Of a stretch of DNA of 64,000 nt, positions 44,312-55,251 are shown in pieces (position 1 is the stretch's first letter; every line of letters begins with the position of its first letter). Both the position numbers and the translations under genes were made by a program. The notes below the pieces were generated by a model that did no database searches, was not told the origin of the DNA, and worked only from the letters and a program-made list of their open reading frames with translations. The DNA comes from Leptasterias polaris (Eukaryota > Echinodermata > Asteroidea > Forcipulatida > Asteriidae). Location of the stretch: NCBI GenBank assembly GCA_037783415.1, contig JAZGTN010000162.1:558001-622000 (forward strand), written 5' to 3'.

Positions 44312-44731
44312 ATGAAAACTTTAATATCGTTCACCATCGCAATTGTCGCAATGGTCGCATGGGTGTCCTACGCGACATCAGCGACTGAGAATAGTTGCAC
44401 CATCAGGTCCCATGGAAGTATTTTCCTGCCACACCAGCACCACGCACTGATCGGTCACTTTTTCCTGAATCAATCTGGGACAATTCGGATCAAGTGTATG
44501 ATGCTTTGCTGGAGGCACAGTCGCTGTTTGTCATTTAATCACAATGACATCAGTGGCATATGTCAGCTCAACGACGCCAGCAAAGAGGATTTTCCTGATA
44601 GCTATAATCAAGATGACGGCTTTTCTTACTTCGGTGGTTCATCAAATAAGGCCAAACCACTCCCTGAAGAAACGATGACAACCAAGACAGAACAAAATAC
44701 ATCACAAGACCAAGCAACAACGACTAAACGA
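44312..44731 (+). CDS. PAN/Apple-discoidin mosaic gene, exon 1
   Basis: Starts MKTLISFTIAIVAMVAWVSY, a clear signal peptide with cleavage likely after about residue 24. A PAN/Apple-like domain follows at about 29-108, with Cys 62, 66, 72 and 84 in IKCMMLCWRHSRCLSFNHN and ICQLND, the family core. A Thr-rich linker (TMTTKTEQNTSQDQATTTK) ends the exon at 44731, just before the donor GTAAGC. Length 420 bp, so phase 0. The Met at 44312 is chosen over the in-frame one at 44264 because it places the signal peptide first. The protein should be secreted or surface-bound. Such modules bind carbohydrate or protein partners in adhesion and innate recognition; the actual partner is unknown. Confidence 0.72.
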
Positions 44732-45465
44732 GTAAGCTTGTTTAAGTTTTTCTTTCTTGGACGGATACGAAAATGCAAAGTGGTGTCATTAGTTATCACC
44801 ACATGTTTCAAAAGAACAACGAAGTTGCCAATCATTTCGTACTCTAATGCTTAGTAATGCAGCAATCAAGAAAAATTAATATTGAAAACAATAACATGTT
44901 TTGTCACCAGACTTGCTCTGATGCAATTACAGAAAGACAGTAACGTTAGAAACAGGGTAACATAATGCAAACTATTAAATTACACGTACCTTTTACAGAC
45001 CGCCGTTCCTTAGTGTAAACGTGGTTATCCGATTATTTTTTTACATTCCAATGACTTTTTCGATTAACCTTGGAAAAAGAAAATTGCAGCCGTTGCTCAA
45101 GTCCAAACAACACAAAGTAAAAAAGCAAGTAATTTATATATTATTTCAAAAAGGGATAGATTCATTGGTGTGTTGTTGAGGAGGGAGACGGAAAATCTTC
45201 AAGCTTTTGTTAAATTGATGCATTGAGAAAATTCAACCTTAAATGCCCTGAAAAAAATGTTGTAAGTGTCGCCCTTCTTCTAGTTTCATTTTCGTGTCTT
45301 CTTCTGCCAAACCAACCCTGATAAGTGTGGTTTAATATTATAACCGATTGATCCAACAGCTGTGTAATAATATTACGGCAAATCAATTGTGACAACACAT
45401 GTCAATGTTGATGAACCAAAAGTTACAGTGGTCATGATGAACTCCATTGTTCCATTTGTATCTAG

Positions 45466-45526
45466 GTCAGCGCATTTCCGATGGAACTTCAAACTGAAAC
45501 ACTCAAAAAAACTTCAAACAAATCAG
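45466..45526 (+). CDS. PAN/Apple-discoidin mosaic gene, exon 2
   Basis: A 61-bp exon between the acceptor TATCTAG and the donor GTAAGG. It begins in phase 0, as exon 1 requires, and ends with one extra base, as exon 3 requires. It encodes a Lys/Thr-rich linker VSAFPMELQTETLKKTSNKS. The phase match on both sides is the main evidence; the peptide itself is not diagnostic. Confidence 0.5.
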
Positions 45527-45663
45527 GTAAGGGCATGTAGGAAACGGGGCTACTCCTTTATGTGTATGGGTGTTTGTATTATAAGGAAAACAATCTATAT
45601 TTAGAACGCCATTATACCAAAAAACACACGCTCAAACAAGTAACTAGTTTTTAAACATAATAA

Positions 45664-45932
45664 TAATAATAATATAATAATAGTGGCTTCTTATATAGCG
45701 CTCATATCCGTCACTCAGTGACGCTCAAGGCGCTTCAACAGTCAGTATTTTCCTGCAAGGTGTGGAGCTACTTTTTGAAGTATGAGACCCATTTCTTTAC
45801 ATAGCACCATGTAATGGTTTACAAGGTGCTGTGGCGCAATATGCAGCCAATCAAACCAGGAACACCGGGGCAAACCCCTTCTCTTTACGATAAGTGCACT
45901 GGGTTCTTTTACGTGCATTACACAACACACGC
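45664..45932 (-). repeat. SINE copy inside intron 2 of the mosaic gene, 5'-truncated
   Basis: It lies between exon 2 and exon 3, antisense to the gene. It matches 54514-54777 base for base as far as I can follow by eye, including the GCGCTATATAAGAAGCCACT tail and ATT repeats. The tRNA-like head is missing; similarity stops near 45932. Confidence 0.9.
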
Positions 45933-46206
45933 CGTTCTGCTTTGTTTATTGAAAGTGACCCCCCCCCCCCCAAGTAAAAAAAACCCACAAAACCTGCCTT
46001 TATTCCTTTGAAAATATAAAACCAAAGGACAACTACTTTTTCTAAATTAGATGAAGACAATACCAAGTTTGACATTTGTTTGGTCAAATAAGAAATGCAA
46101 CATTTAACGCATCCATGGATGAATTGCTTTGTACAATTACTTATTGCTCTGATTTGTTTGTTGTTAATGTTGTTTTTATTTATTTCTTTTTTAATTTTAA
46201 AAGCAG

Positions 46207-46332
46207 TTTGCAACATCAATTGCCTTGGTATGGAAAGCGGCGCCATCGCCGACCATCAGATTACTGCAAAGGACGTCCGGAGCAACGACTACGCAAAATA
46301 CGGACCAGCGCTAGCCAGGTTGAACAGCAATG
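46207..46332 (+). CDS. PAN/Apple-discoidin mosaic gene, exon 3 (F5/8 type C start)
   Basis: 126 bp. The acceptor is AAAAGCAG and the exon begins TT, completing a Val codon with exon 2. It encodes CNINCLGMESGAIADHQITA and YAKYGPALARLNSN, the unmistakable opening of an F5/8 type C (discoidin) domain. The frame to exon 4 is preserved only if the intron starts at the GC of GCAAGT (46333), a non-canonical GC-AG donor. Using the GT three bases later breaks the downstream frame. Confidence 0.75.
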
Positions 46333-46803
46333 GCAAGTAGAATATTTCTTGAAGATTAATTAATCGTTCTTGACCAAATTGGGATTCAGAATGATAATGT
46401 TAAGGCAAGTGAACAAAATTATCGTTTTATGGGGGGGAAAAAAAATAAAATAAAATTTTTTGCTGAGATAGGTACAGCAATAAGCCTTTTTGGGGGGGCT
46501 ATAATTTTCAGCAACCTCAAACGGCAAATAACTCTAAACGATTTTAATTATGATAAAACTGTCTGTCTACTAGTTAACCCTTGTTTATGAAAGGAGAAGA
46601 ACTGTCAAACACTACTTGTGCCGCTCATTGTGGCTTCTTTGAGATAAAATCATACGATTTCAATACATTATTGTACGTGCCAAGGATTTGTGGCTGTTTT
46701 TGTGACTGTGCTTCCGTTTTGAATGATTTGCGAGTTGAAAGTCACCTGGATGTGACATGGATACCATTAACATTAAGAGGTACTCAACTGTTGATTCTAA
46801 CAG

Positions 46804-46985
46804 GTTCCTGGTGCGGGGAGAAATACACTAGCACTTTCATTCAAGTAGAATTCACTTACACAGTAGATACTTGCAGCCTGATCATTCAGGGCCGGTACGG
46901 ATCAGACGAACACGTGACATCTTTTAATCTGAGGTACATCGAAGGTTCTGGGGCATGGAGGTATGTGGGGAGTTATCCGTATAAG
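46804..46985 (+). CDS. PAN/Apple-discoidin mosaic gene, exon 4 (F5/8 type C middle)
   Basis: 182 bp after the acceptor CTAACAG, ending before the donor GTAATT at 46986 in phase 0. It encodes SWCGEKYTSTFIQVEF, then LIIQGRYGSDEHVTSFNLRY and WRYVGSYPYK, the middle of a discoidin domain with the conserved W, GRYG and VTSF positions. The final third of the domain, normally ending in a Cys, is not found before the repeat block that starts 51 bp later. The next exon either lies beyond 53 kb, unseen by me, or the gene is truncated. Confidence 0.75.
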
Positions 46986-47036
46986 GTAATTATAAATATT
47001 GATAGTATCCGTGTTATTTATTCAGTTAACATAATT

Positions 47037-47511
47037 AGGTGTTCGGGCACTCCGCCCGGAACACCTCTTGTTTTTGTTCCGTTTTTTGTTTTGTTTTTTT
47101 TCTTACTTTTTAGGTGTTCGGACAAAGGTCCGAAGACCTCTTCTTATTGTTCGTTTTTTTGTTTGTTAGGTGTTCGGACAAAAGTCCGAAGACCTCTTCT
47201 TATTGTTCGTTTTTTGTTTTTTTTAGGTGTTCGGAGCGGAGCATAGCTCCGAACACCTCTTCTTATTAGGTGTTCGGTCTTAGAAGACCGAACAACTCCT
47301 TGTTTTTGTTCGTTTTTCTTTTGTTTTTTTTTGGTTTTTTTTAGGTGTTCGGGCATTCAGCCCGAACAACTCTTTGTTATTGTTCGTTTTTTTTTAGGTG
47401 TTCGGGCCTTACGCCCGAACAACTCTTTGTTAGGTTTTCGGGCTTAGAAGCCCGAACAACTCTTTGTTATTGTTCGTTTTTTTTTTAGGTGTTCGGGCCT
47501 TACGGCCGAAC
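47037..47511. repeat. tandem array of nine covarying short hairpins
   Basis: Hairpins start at 47037, 47112, 47168, 47225, 47268, 47343, 47396, 47432 and 47487. Most share the outer left arm AGGTGTTCGG facing CCGAACACCT or CCGAACAACT. Inner stems differ but remain paired: GGGC with GCCC, GGAC with GTCC, GGAGC with GCTCC, GGTCTT with AAGACC, GGGCTT with AAGCCC. Several are joined by T-rich spacers with TTATTGTTCGTTTT. They lie directly upstream of the CRE-rich repeat units, whose boundary also carries this motif. Short open frames here are incidental. Confidence 0.9.
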
Positions 47512-47529
47512 AACTCTTTGTTATTGTTC

Positions 47530-49696
47530 GTTTTTGGGTTTCCTTCTTCTTTGTTTTGCTTATTCTTCTCAGTGGGCTTTGTCCGCAAGCAAACGCATAC
47601 TAGCAAATCTTTGATCAACTTGAAACTTCATGTGTAGTTAGAACATAACTAGCAGAAGCTGAGTAAGTTGTGACGTCACGATTACGTCATCGGGTGTCAA
47701 GTTACAAGCCATTTAAGTTCAAAAAGTGACCTCATACCGATGCCTGTATGTCTCTGAATATTACAGATACAGTATTCATATTTAGGCATATGATAGATAA
47801 AGACATAGGCAACATTTACAAAGTTAACGCCAAATTCACATGATCTTTACTTCCGGTCGTACCGGAAGGTCAAAGTTTGCCTTGGTGTAATTCTTCAAAA
47901 CAAAAACTTTCCCAGCAAAGATATTGATTTTTGTTTATCAGATTAACTTTAAATTTACACCATGTTAGGAACTTGATAAGACCTCCATTATGTAGTTGTG
48001 ACGTCATAATGACGCCATCAGGTGTTGAAATACAGTAAATCAAACTTTAATACTTCAACAATTCATAACTCAAGAAGTACTTAAGCTATTATAACAATCT
48101 ATACATCATCGGAGAGGTCTTGAAAAATGTAGCAAATACTACACATAAACTTATGCGGATTGTTCACGACTTCCTGTTCAAACCGGAAGTTGAAAATTTC
48201 AAAATTCATACTTTAAGAAATATTCATAGGGGGGCCTACTATTTACACCCACACTACGGACAATTTTTATATCAGATTGTAGGTCCTTAAGCCTTCTCAA
48301 ACTTTTCCACAGAGATGTTACCTTTTTGAACTTCACTTATGGTTGAAATCGGGCATACATTGACCCGCTGTCAAACCGCGGGAAAATAAACTGCACTGAG
48401 AACACACACACAATACGCGATCTAAACGGTGACCGCGGCTGCTGCATTGAATCAACCGCAAGGTTCAAAGTCCATCAAGGTTCGCGCAACCTGATGTTAG
48501 CGTTATGCTTTGTTAGTCTCTAAAACAGTCGTCCATGCAAACCTCGTTAACAATCAATGTTAGGATCTTGATAGTGTCTGCTTTCTTAGACCATATTAGG
48601 ACCTTGATCAAACCTCCATTAGGTAGTTATGACGTCATGATGACGCCATCAGGTGTCAAATTACAAGGTTTTTAAACATTAAAAAGTGTAATCTTTGAAA
48701 ATCTATATCAAATCAAGCAAAGAGACCGTCGGTTGCTTTTTGCGGGATTATATAGAGTTATTATAGGTCTTCATTTTTCAAAGTGTGCGTGACATGACAT
48801 GAAATGAACTCTACTTCCGGTCGAAACCGGAAGTGCCTTGTAGCTTAAAAGAGGCCATTTTTCAAGTTGTTTTCAATGATGTTATAATCCAGCAAGGGTC
48901 TGATTTACAAAAAATTGACCGGTGACGTCAAAACATCTCAAAGCGCCCTCTAGCGGCAGGTTATAAACATACCAAAATACACTTTTACTAGATTTCTGCG
49001 GTGAAGTTTATGACAATCGTTTCAAAATTGGTATACATAATGAACTTTATGCGGACAACATATGTGTGGTATTTCAGATTGATGACGCCATCGTGTGTCA
49101 CGTGGTAATGCCTTTAAGTTTAACTTTTTGAAACCTTGCATCTCAAAAACCAAAAATTTTACTGAGTTGAAACTTGGCATAGAGATAGACAATGATAATG
49201 ACTACGTAAATCTAAAGTTACAACATGATGACGTCATTACATTTTTTTACAAATATTTGAAATTTTGACCATTTTTTTTATTACGGGTATTTATTGACCC
49301 GCTGTCAAACCACGGAATAAACACACAATACGCGATCTAAAAAACCAGTTACCAGTTAAACGGTGAGCGAATCAACCGCAAGGTTCAAAGTCCATCAAAA
49401 ATGCTTGTGGTCTAGTCTCTGTTCAAGGTTCGCGCAACCTGCTTTTTACAATACGCTTTGTTAGTCTCTAAAACAGCCGTCCATGCAAACCTCGTTAACA
49501 ATCAAATTAATGCCAGGCTTTTGATCGTGTGCTTTTTTTTTTACTTTTGCTAAAGTGTGTAGTTTGTTACGCACCTCAAAACAGTAATAACACCAAAGTT
49601 CAACTTAATGAAATAGCTCACGCATTGACACAGTACTGACCCCCAGCGATACCCGAACACCTAGTGTTTGTTGTCACAAACACGTTAAGACTAGTT
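47530..49696 (-). repeat. CRE-rich repeat unit 1
   Basis: About 2.2 kb, non-coding. In plus coordinates it runs from CTTCTTTGTTTTGCTTATTC to the boundary CCCGAACACCTAGTGTTTG. It holds TGACGTCA at about 47674, 47999, 48629, 48922 and 49229. ACTTCCGG and CCGGAAG face each other near 47850-47872 and 48812-48830, and GCGCCCTCTAGCGGCAG lies at 48943. I give the strand as minus so that AGGTGTTCGG leads, as in the copies at 60-64 kb. Confidence 0.8.
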
Positions 49697-52110
49697 TTTT
49701 CTTCTTCATTGTTTTGCTTATTCTTCTCCCCGAGCTTTGTCCTCGAGCAAACGCATACTTGCGAACCTTTGATCAACTTGAAACTTCATGTGAAGTTATA
49801 ACATAACTAGCAGAAGCCGAGTAATTTGTGACGTCACGATTACGTCATCGGTGGCAAATTACAAGCCATTTCAGTTCAAAAAGTGACCATATGCCAACGC
49901 CTGTATGTCTCTGAATATTAAAACTACAGTATTTATATTTGGGCATATGATAGATCAAGTCACGGGCAACATTTGAAAAGTTAACGCCAAAATCGTCCGA
50001 CCTTAACTTCCGGGTCGTTACCCTAGGTCGAAGTTCGTCTTCGTTTTTTTCCTTCAAAAAACCACTTTCGAGCTTATCTACGGAATAACCCAAGATTGAG
50101 ATTGAATTGAATAATGAAACTCAACAGATAGTTGAACTATCAAGACGACACAAACCTATTTACGTCATGATGACGTCATCGGGCATCGAATTATAATAAA
50201 TCAAAGTTTAATATTTGTAAAAAGCATAACTCATGAACCATTTTTTATTATTTTTATAATCTACACATCATCGGATAGCTCATTTAAAGTTCGACCAACC
50301 CTACACAGAATTCGTACAACATTTGACCTTACTTCCGGTTCAAATCTGAAGTTGAAAATTTCAAAATATCTTATCTTATTCATATCTTTAAAACTACTAA
50401 TCATTTCAGCATAATTTTTGTATCAGGTTGTAGAAAGTTAATCCTGCTCAAACTTTTGCACAAACATGACAACATTTTGACCTTAACATCTGGTCAAAAC
50501 CGGACAATGAAGTGCACTTAGCCATTTCGTACCCCCCCCCCCCCTTACACACACACTTTAATTGACTTAGCATTATGTACATATAACGTTGAAACCGATG
50601 CAAGCAACAGTTCACGCGCTGACTGTGTGCACTGTCGTCGTCTTTCTGAGTTTGATCTGGCAGCGGGAAACAATATTTTTCAACAGCGCCCTCTTTCGTT
50701 GGATATTTATTAAATATCGCTGATAAATAAAATCTTTTTTGGGGCTTATCTACAGAATAACTCAAGATTGAAATTGAATTGAACATTGAAACTCATAAGA
50801 TAGTTGAACCTCAGTATCAATACGACACAAACTTAATGACGTCATGATGACGTCATCGGGTATCGAATTTCAAGGTTTTTAAACATTATCAATGTTAAAC
50901 TTTAAAAATCTATATCAAATCAAGATGAGGAGACCGTCGGTTGCTTTTTGTGGCTTGATATAGAGGTATTATAGGTCATCATTTTTTATTGTGTGCTTGA
51001 ATCAATTAACAAGACCTTTACTTCCGGTCGTACTGGAAGGTCAAAGTTTGCCTTTGTGTAATTCTTCAAAAATACAATACCCGGCAAAAATCTTAACTTC
51101 CGTATATCTGATCAAATTCAAATTTACACCATGTTAGGACCATGATAAAACCTCCATTAGTAGTAATGACGTCATGATAATGTCATCAGGTGTCAAATTA
51201 CAAGGTTTTTAAACATTAACAATTTTAATCTTTAAAAATCTATATCAAATCAAGACGAGGAGACCGTCGGTTACTTTTTGCGGTTTGATATAGAGGTATT
51301 ATAGGTCTTCATTTTTAGTGTGTGCGTGACATATCATGACCTCTACTTCCGGTCGAAACCGGAAGTGCCTTGTAATTTGAAAGTGGCGAATTTTTTTCAA
51401 GTTGTTTTTAACGATGTTATAATCCAGCAAGGATCTGGTTTACAAAAAGCGGACCGGTGACGTCATAACATCTGAAAAAGGCCCTCTAGCGGCAGGTTGA
51501 AAACATATCAAAAAACACTTTTACTAGATGTCTGTGGCGAAGTTTATGACAATCGTTTCAAAATTAGTAGACATAATAACCTTTATGCAGACAACATAAT
51601 GTGTGGAGTTTCAGATCGATGACGTCATCGTGTGTCACATGGTATTGCCTTTCAGTTTTACCTTTTGAAGCCTTGCATCTTAAAAAACCAAAGGTTTGAC
51701 TGAGTTAAAACTTTGCATATAGATAGACAATGATAATGACTACGTAAAACCAAATTGACATCATGATGACGTCATCACATTTCTTTTTACAAATATTTGA
51801 AATTTTGACCAATTATTACGGATATTTATTGACTGCTCATTCCATTGAATCAACCGCAAGGTTCAAAGTCCATCAAACATGCTTGTGGTCTAGTCTCTGT
51901 TCAAGGTTCGCGCAACCCGATTTTGACAAAACGCTTTGTTAGTCGTGTGCTTTTTTAAACTTTTGCTAAAGTGTGTAGTTTGTTACGCACCTCAAAACAG
52001 AATAACACCAAAGTTCAACTTAACGAAATTGCTCACGCATTGGCACAGCACTGACCCCAGCGATACCCGAACACCTAGTGTTTGTTGTCACAAACATGTT
52101 AAGGCTAGTT
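49697..52110 (-). repeat. CRE-rich repeat unit 2
   Basis: A tandem second unit of about 2.4 kb with the same start (TTGTTTTGCTTATTCTTCTC) and the same end (CCCGAACACCTAGTGTTTG at 52067). TGACGTCA lies at about 49830, 50173, 50838, 50847, 51167, 51453, 51619 and 51767. A CTCF-like word is at 51481-51495. Some internal modules are duplicated relative to unit 1, for example the GAGACCGTCGGTT block at 50931 and 51261. Confidence 0.8.
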
Positions 52111-53200
52111 TTATTTGTTTTTCTTCTTTGTTTTGCGTATTCTTGCAAATCTTTGGTCAACTTGAAACTTCATGTGAAGTTAGAACAGAACTAGCAGAAG
52201 CTGAGTAATGTGTGACGTTACGATTACGTCATCGGGTGTCAAATTAAATACCATTTAAGTTTGAAAAGTGACCTCGTGCCAATGCCTGTATGTCTCTGAA
52301 TATTAAAGCTACAGTAATAATAGTTGGGCATAATTATGATAGATCAAGACACGGGCAACATTTGAAAAGTTCACGTCAAATTCACATGACCTTTACTTCC
52401 GGTCGTAACGAAAGGTCAAAGTTTGCCTGGCGTAATTCTTCAAAAAAAACACTTTCACGGCAAAAACATTAACTTCTGTTTATCAAATCAACTTTAAATT
52501 TACACCATGTTAGGACCTTGATAAAACCTCCATCAAGTTGTTGTGACGTCATGATGACGTCATCAGGTGTTGAAATACAGTAAATCAAAGTTTAATACTT
52601 CAACAATTCATAACTCAAGAAGTACATAAGCTATTATAACAATCTATACATAATCGGAGAGGTATACCGTTTAAATACCGTTTGAACTCGACTTCCTGTT
52701 CAAAGCGGAAGTTTAAAATTTCAAAATTCATACTTTAAGAAATATTCATAGGGGGGCCTACGTTTTACACACACACTACGGAATTTTTTTTTTAAATCAG
52801 ATTGTAGGTCCTTAAGCCTTCTCAAATTTTTCCACAGAGATTTTTGAGTTTGTTCGCCAACCTCAAAAATACACGCATCGATGGCCGCAGACTTTGACAT
52901 CTTTCCTAAACTCGCAGAGTCATGAAACTTGGCAACAACATTATACCCGATGAAAAGATGAAACAGAAGTTTGGACAACATAATGACGCCACCAAATGAT
53001 TTATTGGGTAATTAAATGTAATCAATTTTAATCGAATTTAGAGTTTTTGGTTTATCAACCAGAACTCACAAACTAAAAACGATAAATTCGTTGTTATTTC
53101 TTGATAACAAAGGGTATTGAATACTTATCGTTTCGTACATTGGAACAAATCAAGTTTGACAAAGGTTTCATCTTAAGCCCAAGCCGTATAGTATTGAAGG
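52111..53200 (-). repeat. CRE-rich repeat unit 3, partial
   Basis: It starts like units 1 and 2 and holds a TGACGTCATGATGACGTCAT pair at 52543. From about 52830 it switches to a module whose inverted copy lies at 60290-60660 (TTTTTGAGTTTGTTCGCC at 52841, inverted near 60635). The CTCF-like module is missing. Confidence 0.75.
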
Positions 53201-53339
53201 ACCACGTGTTTGTTTCCGCGTGAAGTTAGGTAAGTGTGCCCTCCACAGATTTACTCATAATGTAGAGCAGGTCTCAGTAATAGTCCTTTTTGGCTGTCGT
53301 TGCTTTATTTTCGATTCATTAATTTATTTGTTATAGATC

Positions 53340-53475
53340 TTATGCACATGACGTCATTTGGATAAAGGGGCACCTTCGGCTAGAGCTCGAGGTTGCTCAT
53401 TGGCTCAATCTCTGCGCCGCGCGTACAAGCTGTGCGTTTTATCATACGGTTTACCTCCAAGATGGCGGCGTAATG
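53340..53475 (+). promoter_or_regulatory. promoter-like segment with CRE, CCAAT and YY1-type motifs
   Basis: An exact CRE (TGACGTCA) is at 53349-53356, an inverted CCAAT box (ATTGG) at 53399-53403, a CpG-rich GCGCCGCGCGTAC patch at 53414-53426 and CCAAGATGGCGGC at 53457-53469. The last matches the YY1-type element found just downstream of transcription starts in TATA-less animal genes. A short exon follows at 53567. Spacing and order fit a housekeeping promoter on the plus strand. Confidence 0.5.
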
Positions 53476-53566
53476 ATGTTAATGCATAAGGGCCATTATA
53501 GGACATTTTATTATTGAACACATTATATCTTGTTTAAATCTTTAATATATATTGATCTTTATCAAA

Positions 53567-53677
53567 ATGGATCAAGAAGATAAAGAAATGGAAATAGCAC
53601 ACTCTGTATACCTAACTAAACCATACCGAAAAGCACTACTAAAATGCAATAACAAACACAGTGCCGCTTACTGTGAT
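53567..53677 (+). CDS. candidate first coding exon downstream of the promoter
   Basis: It encodes MDQEDKEMEIAHSVYLTKPY and then RKALLKCNNKHSAAYCD. It can end at a donor-like GATG|GTAAAC or run three codons further to a stop. The protein is not recognised. Support comes from the promoter-like context 100-220 bp upstream and from the composition. No downstream exon could be matched. Confidence 0.35.
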
Positions 53678-54350
53678 GGTAAACCATAATTTAACACAAG
53701 ATCGACCCGTTTGTTTACTGCTACTGTGTATCCACCGTTAACGTCCTGAATCTGAAGAAAATTAATTGTTTTTAAGTATCTATAGGTATTGTCGACAACT
53801 TTCAGCTGAAGTAATCCAGAAAAATAACTAGTGTTGAATTATCAACAAGTACGCCGCCAAGTTGTCATGCCCACCAAATGGGGCTGCCTGTTTTGTAATA
53901 AAAATTAAAATAATAATAGTAATAATAAAAGCGCATATTTAATAATAACGTATAATGCGCTTTACATGACTTATGTATAAGCCCCTATATAGGGTGCACC
54001 ACACTCATTAAGCTTATTTAGCAACTGTTTCTAAATGCCAACTTTTCAAAAATGCTCAACAACGTTTAATAGTCTCTCAGCCTCTTAAAAAATATTTTCT
54101 GATAAACAAACTTTGTTTTTCTTTTCAATTTTTGCTAGTCTGTAAGTCGTTTGGGTTTTGAGCTATAGGCTCGTCCAAAAATAAAAACACCCCTGACGAC
54201 TAAACTGGCCAACATCGATCTTGGAAAAAAGACTTTAACCCTTTTAGCGAAAATTGTTATTTTTACAGTGCTAGTGTACCCCAAATGCTCCAGGTAGAAA
54301 GTCAACAACACCAGGGGCACAATATTGGACCATTTTTCAACAATCCATAA
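53678..54350. other. non-coding; possible SINE/LINE tail
   Basis: Bases 53905-53970 (ATAATAATAGTAATAATAAAAG then GCGCATATT and TGCGCTTTACATGAC) look like the reversed tail of an L2-mobilised element. Nothing else was recognised. Confidence 0.4.
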
Positions 54351-54777
54351 GAGCCGTGGCCGAGCGGATAAGAGCACCGGACTTAAGCTCTGGTGTTTCC
54401 AGTGTTCAGCAGAGTGTGGGTTCGAGTCCCGGTCGTGACACTTGTGTCCTTATTAAGCAAGACACTTAACCATTATTGCTTCGTCCTTCGGATGGGACGT
54501 AAAGCCGTTGGTCCCGTGTGTTGTGTAATGCACGTAAAAGAACCCAGTGCACTTATCGTAAAGAGAAGGGGTTTGCCCCGGTGTTCCTGGTTTGATTGGC
54601 TGCATATTGCGCCACAGCACCTTGTAAACCATTACATGGTGCTATGTAAAGAAATGGGTCTCATACTTCAAAAAGTAGCTCCACACCTTGCAGGAAAATA
54701 CTGACTGTTGAAGCGCCTTGAGCGTCACTGAGTGACGGATATGAGCGCTATATAAGAAGCCACTATTATTATTATTA
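54351..54777 (+). mobile_element. full-length tRNA-Leu-derived SINE
   Basis: The head has a Pol III A box (TGGCCGAGCGG at 54357-54367) and a B box (GGGTTCGAGTCC at 54418-54429). The arm GGACTTAAGCTCTGG is like tRNA-Leu (UAA). The body holds a conserved central block, and the tail GCGCTATATAAGAAGCCACT with (ATT)n matches L2-type LINE ends, implying mobilisation by an L2-like LINE. The first and last bases of the head do not pair, so it is not a tRNA gene. The near-identical partner at 45.7 kb shows recent activity. Confidence 0.88.
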
Positions 54778-55075
54778 AATCCTTGACTCAGAGAAAAAGG
54801 TTGTGTGTATTTCATATTACTAATGAGGCCGGCCCCGTGCATGAGTGTCTCTCTATTTAGTGTGGTGCAACCGTATATTTGATTGTCCTTCGGAGAGGTG
54901 GTTCCATTGTTCAGGTTTTTAATAACACTGCGCGATACCGTTTTGGAAATTCTTTAGCGGAAGCCTGTAATTGAAATTATGCGGCATGGGCTGTGTTTTT
55001 TGTTTCTGTTCTTTTTTTTTCTTTTTCTTTTCATTATTGATTTTCTGTATAGGACCAAACAACCGGCAGTCATTT

Positions 55076-55112
<37 letters not shown>

Positions 55113-55175
55113 GCAAAACAGACGAGGCTTTATTTTAACTTTAATCAGCTTAACTTTAACTTTAATCAAACAATA
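54778..55175. other. non-coding, with a (CT)n microsatellite
   Basis: (CT)16 lies at about 55079-55110. The rest is T-rich. Confidence 0.6.
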
Positions 55176-55251
55176 ATGAATTTTATTCAACTTTTGAGTG
55201 TCTTTGTTTGTGTTGGTTTGGTCAATGCATCGACTGAAATTTGCCCTACCG
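55176..55251 (+). CDS. candidate signal-peptide exon of a secreted (lectin-like?) protein
   Basis: It encodes MNFIQLLSVFVCVGLVNAST, a good signal peptide, then EICPT, ending at CCG|GTGAGT, a strong donor. Read through, the frame continues GESYDGLCYFGES to a stop at about 55321. CPTG, then Y, then CYF is reminiscent of the start of C-type lectin domains. I saw no further exon. Confidence 0.35.

Noticed and set aside
46581..46803. Coding sequence upstream of the discoidin exon 4 in the same open frame
   Set aside because: Residues before SWCGEK do not resemble the domain, and exon 3 joins directly to 46804 in frame.
47037..47511. CRISPR-like repeat array
   Set aside because: Repeats vary with covarying stems, spacers are T-rich and not unique, no cas genes are present and the DNA is eukaryotic.
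54353..54437. tRNA-Leu gene
   Set aside because: A and B boxes are good, but the acceptor arms do not pair and the sequence continues into a SINE body and L2-like tail; a headless copy exists at 45.7 kb.
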